A stretch of DNA of 62,206 bases from Acidobacteriaceae bacterium (GTDB lineage: Bacteria; Acidobacteriota; Terriglobia; Terriglobales; Acidobacteriaceae). The notes below the pieces were generated by a model, which worked only from the letters and a program-made list of their open reading frames with translations, was not told the DNA's origin and ran no database searches. Location of the stretch: positions 1-62,206 of the forward strand of contig DAIDGW010000022.1 in the NCBI GenBank assembly GCA_027452245.1, given 5' to 3'. How positions within the stretch are numbered: the stretch's first letter is position 1; each line of letters starts with the position of its first letter. Below, piece by piece: positions 1 through 8,806 of this stretch. The position numbers and the translations under genes are program-made.

Positions 1-856
1 GGAACTGGTCGAGAGCGCGCATGTCTCGCGCCGTTCGGGTGTTTCGGATGCGGAGTCGGTCGACATCTCGCTTCCCGGGATTCGGCGGCCGATTGGCGCG
101 GAGCATCCGGTCATCCGGACGATGAACGAGATCGTCTCCGTTTTCCAGAAGCTGGGATACTCGGTGGCGGAAGGCCCGGTGGTCGAGACCGATTACTACA
201 ACTTCGAGGCGCTGAATTTTCCGCCGAACCATCCCGCGCGAGATACGCAGGACACGCTCTTCATCGCGGGGCAACAGTCGAAGCCGCAGCGCGAGCGCCT
301 GCTGCTGCGCACGCATACTTCTCCGGCGCAGATTCGGACGATGGAGAAAATGAAGCCGCCGATCCGGATCGTGATTCCGGGCAAGGTGCACCGCAACGAT
401 CCGCCGGACGCAAGCCACTCGCCGATGTTCCACCAGATCGAGGGGCTGGCGGTCGATACCAATATCACCTTCGGAGATCTGAAGGGAACGCTCGATCACG
501 CGATGAAGGCGCTATTCGGGTCGAAGGTAAAGACGCACTTCCGGCCATCGTTCTTTCCGTTCACGGAGCCGAGCGCGGAATTGTACGTGACGTGCTTTAT
601 CTGCGGCGGCAGCGGGAAGCGCGGGGATGGGCCCTGCCGTCCGTGCAAGCAGACCGGATGGATTGAGGTGCTGGGCTGCGGCATGGTCGATCCGAACGTC
701 TTCGAGTTCGTGAAGGACAATGGGTACGATCCGAAGAAAGTGTCGGGATTCGCCTTCGGCATGGGCGTCGACCGGTTGGCGCTCTTGAAGTACGGCGTCG
801 ACGATTTGCAGTACTTCTTCCAGGGCGATGTGAGATTTTTGCAGCAGTTTGGCTGA
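1..856 (+). CDS. pheS: phenylalanyl-tRNA synthetase alpha subunit (5' end outside window)
   Basis: This is the catalytic alpha subunit that charges tRNA-Phe with phenylalanine as an (alpha-beta)2 enzyme. The reading frame is already open at base 2, so the N-terminal coiled-coil arm is missing from the window. Class II motif 2 is seen in the stretch [20 protein letters not shown] and motif 3 in [14 protein letters not shown] near the end. Between them lies a Cys-X2-Cys and a second Cys-X2-Cys pair (CFIC, CRPC), a zinc-ribbon-like insert found in many bacterial PheS. pheT follows 200 bases downstream on the same strand, the usual pairing. The identification is secure. Confidence 0.97.
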   Translation, partial: ELVESAHVSRRSGVSDAESVDISLPGIRRPIGAEHPVIRTMNEIVSVFQKLGYSVAEGPVVETDYYNFEALNFPPNHPARDTQDTLFIAGQQSKPQRERLLLRTHTSPAQIRTMEKMKPPIRIVIPGKVHRNDPPDASHSPMFHQIEGLAVDTNITFGDLKGTLDHAMKALFGSKVKTHFRPSFFPFTEPSAELYVTCFICGGSGKRGDGPCRPCKQTGWIEVLGCGMVDPNVFEFVKDNGYDPKKVSGFAFGMGVDRLALLKYGVDDLQYFFQGDVRFLQQFG

Positions 857-896
857 GACGATTGTTGGTCATTGAGTACAGGCCGTGCACTCGATA

Positions 897-945
897 GCGT
901 CATCCTGAGCGCAGCCGCAGTTCAGGCGGAGCGAAGGATCTCCCG
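897..945 (+). repeat. dispersed intergenic repeat, copy 1
   Basis: This 49-base segment lies between pheS and pheT. It begins GCGTCATCCTGAGCG and ends GGAGCGAAGGATCTCCCG. A second, inverted copy with the same ends is at 15448-15498. I recall this sort of repeat as common in acidobacterial intergenic DNA, but no search was done. Confidence 0.6.
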
Positions 946-1055
946 CCGCACAGCTTTGGAAGCATTCGGGGCTTCAGAGCGCCGGCAGGTTGAACATGTA
1001 AGGGCGTCGCTTCCGGACGAGATGTAACGGGCAGGAAAAACCTCGAGCAGAGAAC

Positions 1056-3122
1056 ATGAAGCTTTCCGCCAATTGGATTCGCGATTTTGTCGATCTCAGC
1101 GTCGATGACCAGACGCTTGCCGATGCATTGACTAATGTCGGCCTCGGCGTCGAAGGCATTCTCGGCTCCGGCACTGACACGGTTTTCGAGATGGAGATCG
1201 GGACGAACCGTCCTGACGCCATGAATCACTACGGAGTCGCGCGAGAGGCTGCGGCGATTTACAATCGCGAACTGAAAGCGATCGAGCCGAAACTCCCGAC
1301 CCCAAAAGGCGAGTCCAGTTTTCGGATCAGCGTCGAAGAGCTCGATCTCTGCCCGCGGTTTACGGCGCGGATTATCCGCAATACGACAATCAAGCCTTCG
1401 TCCGAAACGATTGCGCACCGGCTGCAATTGCTCGATCAGCGGCCGATTTCGAATGCGGTCGATGCCACGAATTACATCTTGTGGGAGATCGGCAAGCCTA
1501 CGCACGTCTTCGATCTGGACTTGCTCGAAGGCGAGATCATCGTGCGCAAAGCGCGCGAGGGCGAAACCCTGAGGACGCTCGACGGCGTTGTGCGCAAGCT
1601 CACGCCTGAAGATCTGGTCGTTGCCGATGCGAAAAAGCCGGTCGGCCTCGCCGGCGTGATGGGCGGCTACGACACCATGATCACGGAAAAGACGCGCAAC
1701 ATCCTGATCGAGTCGGCATGGTGGGATCCGGGAACAATTCGAAAGACATCGCGGCGGCATGCCATTCACACGGATGCGTCGCACCGCTTCGAACGAGGAG
1801 CGGATTTCGAGTCCACGCCGCTGTCTTGCGACCGCGTGGCCGAACTGATCCTGACCTCTGGCGGCGGAGAGTTGACGGGCGGCCTGATCGATGTGATTTC
1901 AAAAAAGATGGATCTGGCTCCGATTGTGCTCCACGTGGCGGAGGTGCACCGCATTCTCGGCCGCGGTGTCGGTTCGGGAGAGATCTTCCGTATCCTGAAA
2001 AAACTTGGATTCCAATTGATCCCTGAAGGGCAGGATGACGAGCAGTTCCGCGTGCAGATTCCCAGCTGGCGGCTGGATGTGGAGCGGGAGATCGACTTGA
2101 TCGAAGAGATCGCGCGGCTTCATGGATACAACAAGTTTCCGAATACTCTGCCGGCTTATAGCGGGGCGGTGATCGAACGGCCGGACGCGCGCAAAAACGC
2201 CGTTTTGCGCCAGCGATCGCTGGCGCTGGGATACAACGAGGCGATTTCTCTGACCTTCATCTCGCATGCGGATGCGGAGCGCTTCTCGTCGGCGAAGGTG
2301 CTGGAACTGGAAAATCCCCAGAGCGAAGAAGCGTCGGTGATGCGCAGTTCGCTGGTTCCCGGCATGCTGGATATGCTGGCGTGGAACCTGAATCGCGATT
2401 CGGAGAATGCCCGCCTGTTCGAAATCGGCCAGGTGTATGAGCTCTCGGCAGGAGAGCGCATTGAGCCGAAACGCGCTTGCCTGGGATCGACCCTGGCGGC
2501 GATTCAAGCGAGTTTGCCGGCGAAAGCCGTCCTCGACGTAAGCAAGGGTGAGCATGCGGCAGCCGCGGAGGCGTTCCGCAGCTTCAAGGGTGATATCGAG
2601 ACTCTGTTGTCGTCGTTCGAGCACCGGACGTTGGAGTTCGATCGTGAAGCGCCGGAGTACTATCATCCGGGCCGGTCGGCACGGGCCTTGCTGGATGGCG
2701 CTGTGGTGGCGCAGTTCGGGCAGATTCACCCGGAGATCGCGGCGGCGCGCAAGTTGCGACAGCACGTCTACGTGGCCGAGTTCGATCTCGACTGCCTGTA
2801 CCAGCATGCTTTGCACGAGGCGAAATTCCGGGCGCTCCCGAAGTATCCGGCGGTGGAACGCGATTTTTCCTTCATCTTTTCCGACGAAGTCACCTTCGAG
2901 GCAATGGAGAATGAGGTCGAGCGCCTGCAGCCTGGCGAACTGCGGGATTTCCGGCCGGTTGAGATTTTCCGCGGAGGCTCGGTGCCAGCCGGAAGATTTT
3001 CCATCCTGCTACGAGCGATTTTCCAATCGAATGAACGCACATTGCGGGACGAGGAAATCTCGCACTGGTCGGCAAAGATCGTGAAGTCGTTGCAGGAACT
3101 CGGCGGCGTGCAGCGGGCATGA
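1056..3122 (+). CDS. pheT: phenylalanyl-tRNA synthetase beta subunit, short form lacking the tRNA-binding OB domain
   Basis: This is the beta subunit of phenylalanyl-tRNA synthetase, carrying the editing site and the anticodon-binding domain. The N-terminus (MKLSANWIRDFV, then GLGVEGI) is typical. It then goes straight to EIGTNRPD around residue 50, whereas E. coli-type PheT has an EMAP II-like tRNA-binding domain of roughly 110 residues there. The B3/B4 editing region (about 90-270, with NYILWEIGKPTHVFD), B5 (about 275-350), the catalytic-like core and the C-terminal FDX-ACB domain (about 595-688, LPKYPAVERDFSF) are present. At 688 residues it is about 100 shorter than E. coli PheT, matching the missing domain. 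No frameshift is visible. Confidence 0.95.
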   Translation: MKLSANWIRDFVDLSVDDQTLADALTNVGLGVEGILGSGTDTVFEMEIGTNRPDAMNHYGVAREAAAIYNRELKAIEPKLPTPKGESSFRISVEELDLCPRFTARIIRNTTIKPSSETIAHRLQLLDQRPISNAVDATNYILWEIGKPTHVFDLDLLEGEIIVRKAREGETLRTLDGVVRKLTPEDLVVADAKKPVGLAGVMGGYDTMITEKTRNILIESAWWDPGTIRKTSRRHAIHTDASHRFERGADFESTPLSCDRVAELILTSGGGELTGGLIDVISKKMDLAPIVLHVAEVHRILGRGVGSGEIFRILKKLGFQLIPEGQDDEQFRVQIPSWRLDVEREIDLIEEIARLHGYNKFPNTLPAYSGAVIERPDARKNAVLRQRSLALGYNEAISLTFISHADAERFSSAKVLELENPQSEEASVMRSSLVPGMLDMLAWNLNRDSENARLFEIGQVYELSAGERIEPKRACLGSTLAAIQASLPAKAVLDVSKGEHAAAAEAFRSFKGDIETLLSSFEHRTLEFDREAPEYYHPGRSARALLDGAVVAQFGQIHPEIAAARKLRQHVYVAEFDLDCLYQHALHEAKFRALPKYPAVERDFSFIFSDEVTFEAMENEVERLQPGELRDFRPVEIFRGGSVPAGRFSILLRAIFQSNERTLRDEEISHWSAKIVKSLQELGGVQRA

Positions 3123-3191
3123 CCCGGCATTCTTCACCAGTGCCCGCAGGCCTGTCCTCAACTTTTTCCGCCATCCGCCGATGACTACTAC

Positions 3192-4454
3192 GTGCCGAGC
3201 GAGTCTGCAAAGCGGGCGGCGGTTTCTCGTCCATGCGATGAGCTGAGCACGCTGCATTATGTGGCGCGACAACCGATTTTTGATCGCGAGCAAAAAGTTT
3301 TCGGCTACGAACTGCTGTTCCGCAACGGATTCGAGAACGCGTTCGGTTCGTCCGACAAGGATCTGGCGTCCCGAGCCACCCTGGATAACTCCCTGATCGT
3401 GGGACTGGACGTGCTGTGCGACGGCCGGCGAGCCTTCATCAATTGCACCCGCGATGGCTTAATCAAAGGGCTGATCACGCTGCTTCCCCCGCAATCGACG
3501 GTGATCGAAGTTCTGGAGTCGGTGCCCGCAGACCCGGAAGTGATCGCCGTTTGCCTCAAGTTGAAAGAGTCCGGATACCTGCTGGCTCTGGATGATTACG
3601 TCGTCAGTGATCCACGTGAGGCTTTGGCCGAGATTGCCGACATCATCAAAGTGGAGTTGAAGCTCACGACTCTGCAAGAGCGGGAGCGGCTGGTGCGGCA
3701 ATATGGCAATGCGCACTGCCGCATGCTGGCAGAGAAAGTAGAAACGCGGGAAGAGTTTCTTGGCGCGCGCGAGCAGGGCTTCGTCTACTTTCAGGGATAT
3801 TTCTTTCGCAAGCCGGAAATAGTGACTACCCGCGTGATGCCGGCGAACCGGGTCAATTATCTGCGGATGCTGCAGCAGGTATCGCAACCGGACTTGGACA
3901 TCGCAGCGCTGGAACGGCTGATTAAGGGCGAGGCATCGATCTGCTATCGTCTGCTGCGGTATCTGAATTCCGCCATTTTCGCCTTTCAGAACGAAATCCA
4001 TTCCGTGCGGCATGCGCTATCGATATTGGGAGAGCGGGAGATTCGGCGCTGGGTGCGCCTGATTGCGGCCGTGGGCGCCGGCGAGGACAAGCCCAGCGAT
4101 TTGGTATTGTCTTCGCTGGTTCGCGCGCGTTTTGGCGAGCTCGTGTCCCCGAATGTTTCCCATGGCGATTCGGATTTGTTCCTGATGGGACTGCTTTCGC
4201 TGGTGGACTCGATGCTCGATATGCCGATGTCGGAGGTCCTGGAAAAAATTCCACTCGACCACGAGACCAAGCAGGTTCTTCAAGGAAAGCCCAGTTCCTT
4301 ACGGCCGGTGTATCAGCTGATGCTGGCGCATGAAAGCGGGGAGTGGAACGCGGCGAATGAGATTGCCGAGAAGCTGCGGCTCGATCCCGAACAGGTCGCG
4401 GCACTCCATTTTCAGGCGCAACAGTGGGCGCGGAACGTATTGAGTACCGCGTAG
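3192..4454 (+). CDS. EAL-HDOD signalling protein (YuxH/CdgJ type)
   Basis: This cytoplasmic regulatory protein has an N-terminal EAL-like domain (about residues 20-205, opening VARQPIFDREQKVFGYELLFR) and a C-terminal HDOD domain (about 210-400). This architecture is known from YuxH of Bacillus and CdgJ of Vibrio. The EAL part is degenerate in that class: the glutamate signature at the start reads YELLFRN and the end reads YFQGYFF, so c-di-GMP hydrolysis is unlikely, although binding is possible. The start is a GTG, since the upstream ATG at 3181 is in another frame. Both neighbours are unrelated and it appears monocistronic. Confidence 0.85.
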   Translation: MPSESAKRAAVSRPCDELSTLHYVARQPIFDREQKVFGYELLFRNGFENAFGSSDKDLASRATLDNSLIVGLDVLCDGRRAFINCTRDGLIKGLITLLPPQSTVIEVLESVPADPEVIAVCLKLKESGYLLALDDYVVSDPREALAEIADIIKVELKLTTLQERERLVRQYGNAHCRMLAEKVETREEFLGAREQGFVYFQGYFFRKPEIVTTRVMPANRVNYLRMLQQVSQPDLDIAALERLIKGEASICYRLLRYLNSAIFAFQNEIHSVRHALSILGEREIRRWVRLIAAVGAGEDKPSDLVLSSLVRARFGELVSPNVSHGDSDLFLMGLLSLVDSMLDMPMSEVLEKIPLDHETKQVLQGKPSSLRPVYQLMLAHESGEWNAANEIAEKLRLDPEQVAALHFQAQQWARNVLSTA

Positions 4455-4905
4455 GAAGCTGCTGTGGGAGATCCCCGAGCGAGGAAAATAGAGTTTCGAA
4501 CCGAGGACTGTGCTCCGGTAGTCATGTCCTGTTGTGCAAAACTACGGTTTCCCCCCCTTGCGCGCTGCGCCGCTCCTAGGTACCATGGGATTGTTCTCAT
4601 TTAGGTCCCGTTCCCGCGAGGGCCTTCCGCGCCAGCCGTTCCGAGGCGGCGCGACGGATCCGAAAACGGAAAGCCGATACTTTAAATAATTTCGATTTTC
4701 GTTGGCGAGTAGGTGTTTGGTTGGTGGGGTTCGTTTCAGAGTGTCCAGCCGCAACCCGCAACTGTGTCAGGAGCTGGCGTGTGCCAAGCTCTAACGGCAA
4801 AGCCGCGTGGATTCGAATCCGCAATGTTCGAAGGGGATTTTGAAGCCGGAAACACTTTGCAGCGCTCCAATCTGATTGCATACTGCAGAGCAGCTTGAGA
4901 GGACT
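4455..4905. other. 450-base intergenic region
   Basis: No convincing gene is seen here. It contains an AT-rich patch (4680-4700) that could hold the promoter of the next gene, a perfect 12-base palindrome around 4811-4822 (GGATTCGAATCC) and a short hairpin CGGC-AAA-GCCG near 4796. I could not match it to a known riboswitch class. Confidence 0.4.
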
Positions 4906-5592
4906 ATGAACGCAGGACCAGGAAGACCCTCCGGAGGCGGAGGAAGAAACAGAAGGCGGCGCGGACGCCGTCCACACAGCAACCAGCGCGGGCAGCGTCC
5001 CGGCCAGGGCCAGAATCGGCATAATCAGGACGGCATTTACACCGCTCCCATGGACCACAGCTATCGCGCCGTTCTCAGCGGTAATAACAACGGTCACGGA
5101 CCGAAGCACGGCAGGCCGCGTCCCGGCTTCCCGACGCAAGTGCCGCAGGGCGACCCCGAACCGTTGCCCGCTCCGCGGGAGGACGCAGCGTCGCGGATAT
5201 TCGCTTTCGTCGACGACCTCTTTTTCCTGGCCAAGATTCAGGAGACTGCGCGCAAGATGAACGTGAAGGTCGATTTCGTGAAGAGCGACAAAGATCTGAT
5301 GGAACGAGTGCATCAGAATGGCGAGGAGAAGCCGTCGCTGATCATTTTCGACCTGAACAATAACAGCGTGAAACCGCTTTCCCTGATTCCCAAGCTGAAG
5401 AGCAAGCTGAAGAAGGGAACGTCAATTATCGGGTTTCTTTCGCACGTGCAGGGAGATTTGAAGCAGAAAGCGCACGAGGTCGGCTGCGATATGGTCTTGC
5501 CGCGCTCCGCGTTCTCGCAGAACCTGCCGCAATTACTGCGGCGTCATGGATCTCCCGAGCCCGAACAGGAGCAGAATCCGACGGTGCAGTAG
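4906..5592 (+). CDS. Arg/Gly-rich protein with C-terminal receiver-like domain
   Basis: The first roughly 45 residues are almost only Gly, Arg, Asn and Gln (GGGGRNRRRRGRRP and similar), a composition expected of a disordered nucleic-acid-binding tail. From about residue 95 to 220 there is a CheY-like alpha/beta pattern. Its strand-3 aspartate sits in SLIIFDLNN, and a strand-4 GFLSH and a strand-5 DMVLPRS follow. The paired acidic residues at the end of strand 1 are present as VDD. I chose the ATG at 4906, which has GAGAGGA just upstream, over an in-frame TTG at 4876. No partner kinase is adjacent. Function unknown; RNA or DNA binding controlled by the receiver-like part is inference. Confidence 0.7.
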   Translation: MNAGPGRPSGGGGRNRRRRGRRPHSNQRGQRPGQGQNRHNQDGIYTAPMDHSYRAVLSGNNNGHGPKHGRPRPGFPTQVPQGDPEPLPAPREDAASRIFAFVDDLFFLAKIQETARKMNVKVDFVKSDKDLMERVHQNGEEKPSLIIFDLNNNSVKPLSLIPKLKSKLKKGTSIIGFLSHVQGDLKQKAHEVGCDMVLPRSAFSQNLPQLLRRHGSPEPEQEQNPTVQ

Positions 5593-5784
5593 TGGGCGAA
5601 CCCTGTCCGCAGGATCCTCAAGAGCCGACGCTTGGGCGGATAGCCTAAACACATCACGGCACAGATCGCGTGCGCGCTCGATGCTGTTTTGAGAGTGAAG
5701 CTTGAGCCTTTCGTTCTGGGGTAGCCGTATGGCCATCTTCCCACCCTTGCCCCGCATCTGATAATGTTTCTGGTTCGATTCCAT
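5593..5784 (-). other. possible small ORF or gene remnant, unrecognised
   Basis: On the minus strand the codons from about 5840 down to 5600 read as plausible protein (HIKHIHELPADFRM, then a basic segment with ERLKLHSQNS and ERARDLCRDVF). The first ATG is at 5784. The open frame continues to 5533, running antisense into the previous gene, which makes an intact gene doubtful. It has no recognisable domain and no clear ribosome binding site. It may be a decayed gene in the gap before pntAA. Confidence 0.2.
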
Positions 5785-5876
5785 GCGGAAATCCGCGGGC
5801 AGCTCATGGATGTGCTTGATGTGCGCATGAAAGCCGGCACGGAGAAGTAGTCTTTCCGGGGAAGGATGAGAGCTCG

Positions 5877-7052
5877 GTGATCGTCGGGGTTCCCAAAGAA
5901 ATCTATCCGGGAGAGCGCCGGGTGGCGCTGGTTCCCGCCGTCATTCCCAATCTCGCCAAGGCAGGTCTGGAAGTCGTCATTGAAAGTGGCGCTGGAACTG
6001 ACGCAGGCTATCCAGATTCTGCCTACACTGAAAAGGGCGCGAAAATCGCGGCTGACCGCCGGGCGGTATTCTCGACGGCCGACATTATCGTGCAGGTCCT
6101 CTGCTACGGCGCCAATGACATCAACGGAAGAGACGATGTTGCGCTGATGAAGCGCGATCAGGTGCTGATCGGATTCCTGCGTCCCTTCGGTGCGGTGGAC
6201 GTCGCGCAGCAGATTGCGCAGACCGGAGTCACGGCGTTTTCCGTGGAGTTGATGCCGCGCACCACGCGGGCGCAGAACATGGACGCGCTGTCTTCGATGG
6301 CGACAGTCGCGGGATATAAAGCGGTGCTGCTGGCCGCCGATACTTCGCCCCGGCTTTTCCCGATGCTAACCACGGCGGCGGGAACCATCACTCCGGCACG
6401 CATCTTTGTGATTGGGGTCGGAGTCGCGGGCTTGCAGGCCATCGCCACAGGCCGGCGCCTGGGAGCGGTGGTTTCGGCCTACGATATGCGACCCGCGGTC
6501 AAGGAACAGGTGCAGAGCCTGGGTGGACGCTTCGTCGAATTACCTATTGAGGCAAAGAACGCGCAGGACGCCCGCGGCTACGGCACGGCACAGGATGAAA
6601 CCTTCTATGCGCGCCAGCGCGAGCTGCTGACGAAGGTTGTTGCCGAGAGCGATGTGATCATCACCACTGCGGTGATCCCCGGCAAGAAAGCTCCCGTACT
6701 GGTAACGGCCGACATGGTGAAGGGCATGGCGCCGGGATCGATCATCATCGACATGGCCGCCGAGCGCGGGGGAAACTGCGAGCTGACCCAGACCGGCAAA
6801 ACCGTGATCGAGCATGGCGTCTCCATCGTGGGCAAAATCAATCTCGCGGGCAGCGTTCCTTACCATGCCAGCCAGATGTATGCGCGAAATCTGACCAACT
6901 ACCTGTCATACATGGTGAAGCAGGGCAAACTGACACTGAACATGCAGGACGAGATCATGCGCGAAACGCTGGTCTCGCGTGCAGGAGAGATCGTGAATGC
7001 GCGGGTGCGAGAGTATCTGAAGTTGCCGGCGCTGGCCGCGAGCAGTCAGTAA
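5877..7052 (+). CDS. pntA: proton-translocating NAD(P) transhydrogenase, subunit alpha-1 (domain I)
   Basis: This soluble NAD(H)-binding part of transhydrogenase couples hydride transfer between NADH and NADP+ to proton entry. The N-terminus MIVGVPKEIYPGERRVAL is the alanine dehydrogenase/PNT domain (about 1-137). The Rossmann site is GVGVAGLQAIATG (about 180-192), followed by YDMRP. The start is GTG at 5877; the ATG at 5866 runs into a stop after four codons. The length of 391 fits split, Rhodospirillum-type alpha-1 subunits that lack the membrane helices. Those helices are encoded by the next gene, 30 bases downstream. Confidence 0.95.
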   Translation: MIVGVPKEIYPGERRVALVPAVIPNLAKAGLEVVIESGAGTDAGYPDSAYTEKGAKIAADRRAVFSTADIIVQVLCYGANDINGRDDVALMKRDQVLIGFLRPFGAVDVAQQIAQTGVTAFSVELMPRTTRAQNMDALSSMATVAGYKAVLLAADTSPRLFPMLTTAAGTITPARIFVIGVGVAGLQAIATGRRLGAVVSAYDMRPAVKEQVQSLGGRFVELPIEAKNAQDARGYGTAQDETFYARQRELLTKVVAESDVIITTAVIPGKKAPVLVTADMVKGMAPGSIIIDMAAERGGNCELTQTGKTVIEHGVSIVGKINLAGSVPYHASQMYARNLTNYLSYMVKQGKLTLNMQDEIMRETLVSRAGEIVNARVREYLKLPALAASSQ

Positions 7053-7082
7053 AGAGCAGGGAACCAGGGCAAAGGAGCAATC

Positions 7083-7379
7083 ATGCCACCGGATTTCATT
7101 TCGAATCTGTACGTCTTCATCCTGGCTGGGTTCGTGGGCTTTGAAGTGATTAAGCGCGTGTCGCCGTTGCTGCACACGCCCTTGATGTCCCTGACCAACG
7201 CCCTCGATGCAATCGTGGTAGTGGCGGCCATCATCATCGCGGGCAGGCATGAAACGCCGCTCACGACGGCGCTGGGAGCGATTGCCGTAGCGGCATCGTT
7301 CAGCAATATGGTAGGCGGTTTCCTGATTACCGACCGCATGCTGCGCATGTTCAAATCCGGCAGGTCCAAACAATCATGA
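7083..7379 (+). CDS. pntAB: NAD(P) transhydrogenase, subunit alpha-2 (membrane helices)
   Basis: This 98-residue protein holds the membrane part of the alpha chain. At least three hydrophobic helices are visible (about 8-26, 41-58, 62-82), matching the C-terminal part of E. coli PntA as a separate polypeptide. It begins at an ATG shortly after AAAGGAG and overlaps pntB by four bases (ATGA), implying translational coupling. With its neighbours it forms a complete pntAA-pntAB-pntB operon. Confidence 0.93.
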   Translation: MPPDFISNLYVFILAGFVGFEVIKRVSPLLHTPLMSLTNALDAIVVVAAIIIAGRHETPLTTALGAIAVAASFSNMVGGFLITDRMLRMFKSGRSKQS

Positions 7380-8764
7380 CTGGGTTCGCGCTGCAGCAGT
7401 ATCTCGATTTCGCCTACATTGTCGCAGTCGTTCTTTTCATCTTGTCGCTGAGATTTCTGAGTTCGCCGGCGAGTGCCCGGTGGGGTGTGCTGGCGGGAGA
7501 GATCGGCGCAGCGATGGCGGTTGTCGCGACGCTCTTCAATCCCGAGGTGGCGCATTACAAGTGGGTGCTGATCCCGCTCATTATTGGGGCCGGTGTCGGC
7601 ATTCCTCTCGGTTTAGTACAGATGACGGCGGTCCCCCAGCGGACGGCCCTGAGCCACGCCTTCGGCGCGCTGTCGGCAGCCATGATCGGCATCGCCGAAT
7701 ATTACGTTGGCACGGCCCCGGTCACGCGCTTTGAGATGGGCGAGATCGCCCTCGAAGTCATCATCGGATCACTGACCTTTACAGGCAGCCTGATTGCAGC
7801 AGGCAAGTTGCAGGAGATCTTGCCCCAACGGCCCATTGTGTATCGCGGTCAGAACATCGTTAGTCTTTCTGTCCTGGGAGGAGCGCTCGGACTGGCGGTG
7901 GCGCTGGTGGTGAATCCCGCGCACGCCATATTGTTTCCGATCATGGTGATTGTGGCGCTGTTTTTCGGCGTACTGCTGGTCACGCCCATCGGCGGCGCCG
8001 ACATGCCCACCGTGATTTCGCTGTTGAATTCCTACGCCGGATTTTCGGCGGCACTCCTCGGCTTTGTTCTGGACAGCAAGGTGCTGGTCGTCGCCGGTGC
8101 GCTCGACGGATCGTCCGGCTTCATTCTTTCCGTCATCATGTGCAAGGCCATGAACCGCTCGTTCACCAACGTGATGTTCGGAGCGTTCGGGCAAGTCCAG
8201 GCTTCCAAAGGTGGCGTGAAAGAAGAGCGGGTTGTGCGCAGCGCAACTCCGGAAGATGCGGCGTCGATTCTCGCCATAGCCAATAAAGTGGTCATCGTCC
8301 CCGGATATGGCATGGCGGTGGCCCAGGCCCAGCACAAGGTCCGCGAACTCTATGACGTGCTGACGAAGAAGGGCGTGGACGTGCGGTTTGCCATCCACCC
8401 CGTGGCAGGGCGCATGCCCGGCCACATGAACGTCCTGCTGGCCGAAGCCGATATTCCCTACGACAAGCTGATCGAAATGGATGAGATCAACGGCGACTTC
8501 CCGCAAACGGATGTCGCACTCATCATTGGCGCAAATGACGTGACGAATCCGGCAGCGCGCACCGATCAGTCCAGCCCGATTTTTGGCATGCCCATTCTCG
8601 ACGTCGACAAGGCGCATACGGTAATGGTCATCAAGCGCAGCATGAATCCAGGATTTGCCGGAATCGACAACCCGCTCTACTATCTTGACCAGACGCTCAT
8701 GCTCTTTGGCGACGCCAAGCAGTTTGTCAGCGGGATCGTGCGCGAGTTGAGCGGCGGACACTAG
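7376..8764 (+). CDS. pntB: NAD(P) transhydrogenase, subunit beta
   Basis: This inner-membrane subunit carries the proton channel helices and the NADP(H)-binding domain III. The first 260 or so residues contain about eight hydrophobic segments. The C-terminal domain has the NADP site VIVPGYGMAVAQAQH (about residues 308-322), then HPVAGRMPGHMNVLL and GANDVTNPAA, all family hallmarks. The length of 462 equals that of E. coli PntB. The start ATG overlaps the stop of pntAB. In this kind of organism the enzyme probably supplies NADPH from the proton gradient. Confidence 0.96.
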   Translation: MTGFALQQYLDFAYIVAVVLFILSLRFLSSPASARWGVLAGEIGAAMAVVATLFNPEVAHYKWVLIPLIIGAGVGIPLGLVQMTAVPQRTALSHAFGALSAAMIGIAEYYVGTAPVTRFEMGEIALEVIIGSLTFTGSLIAAGKLQEILPQRPIVYRGQNIVSLSVLGGALGLAVALVVNPAHAILFPIMVIVALFFGVLLVTPIGGADMPTVISLLNSYAGFSAALLGFVLDSKVLVVAGALDGSSGFILSVIMCKAMNRSFTNVMFGAFGQVQASKGGVKEERVVRSATPEDAASILAIANKVVIVPGYGMAVAQAQHKVRELYDVLTKKGVDVRFAIHPVAGRMPGHMNVLLAEADIPYDKLIEMDEINGDFPQTDVALIIGANDVTNPAARTDQSSPIFGMPILDVDKAHTVMVIKRSMNPGFAGIDNPLYYLDQTLMLFGDAKQFVSGIVRELSGGH

Positions 8765-8806
8765 CCCTTCTTCTCGCAGCGCGACGGGCGATGCCACACG
8801 ATTTCT

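Noticed and set aside
2548..3084. Plus-strand Arg/Ser-rich frame inside pheT
   Set aside because: It is an out-of-frame shadow of pheT with no start signal or domain.
4780..4815. Resemblance of ACGGCAAAGCC to one half of a c-di-GMP-I riboswitch
   Set aside because: The other conserved half (CACGCA...GCAAACC) is missing and no paired stems fit.
4800..4830. A tRNA T-arm-like sequence (GGATTCGAATCC) in the gap after the EAL-HDOD gene
   Set aside because: It is a perfect palindrome of its own, the flanking bases do not form a five-base T stem, and no acceptor or anticodon arm could be drawn.
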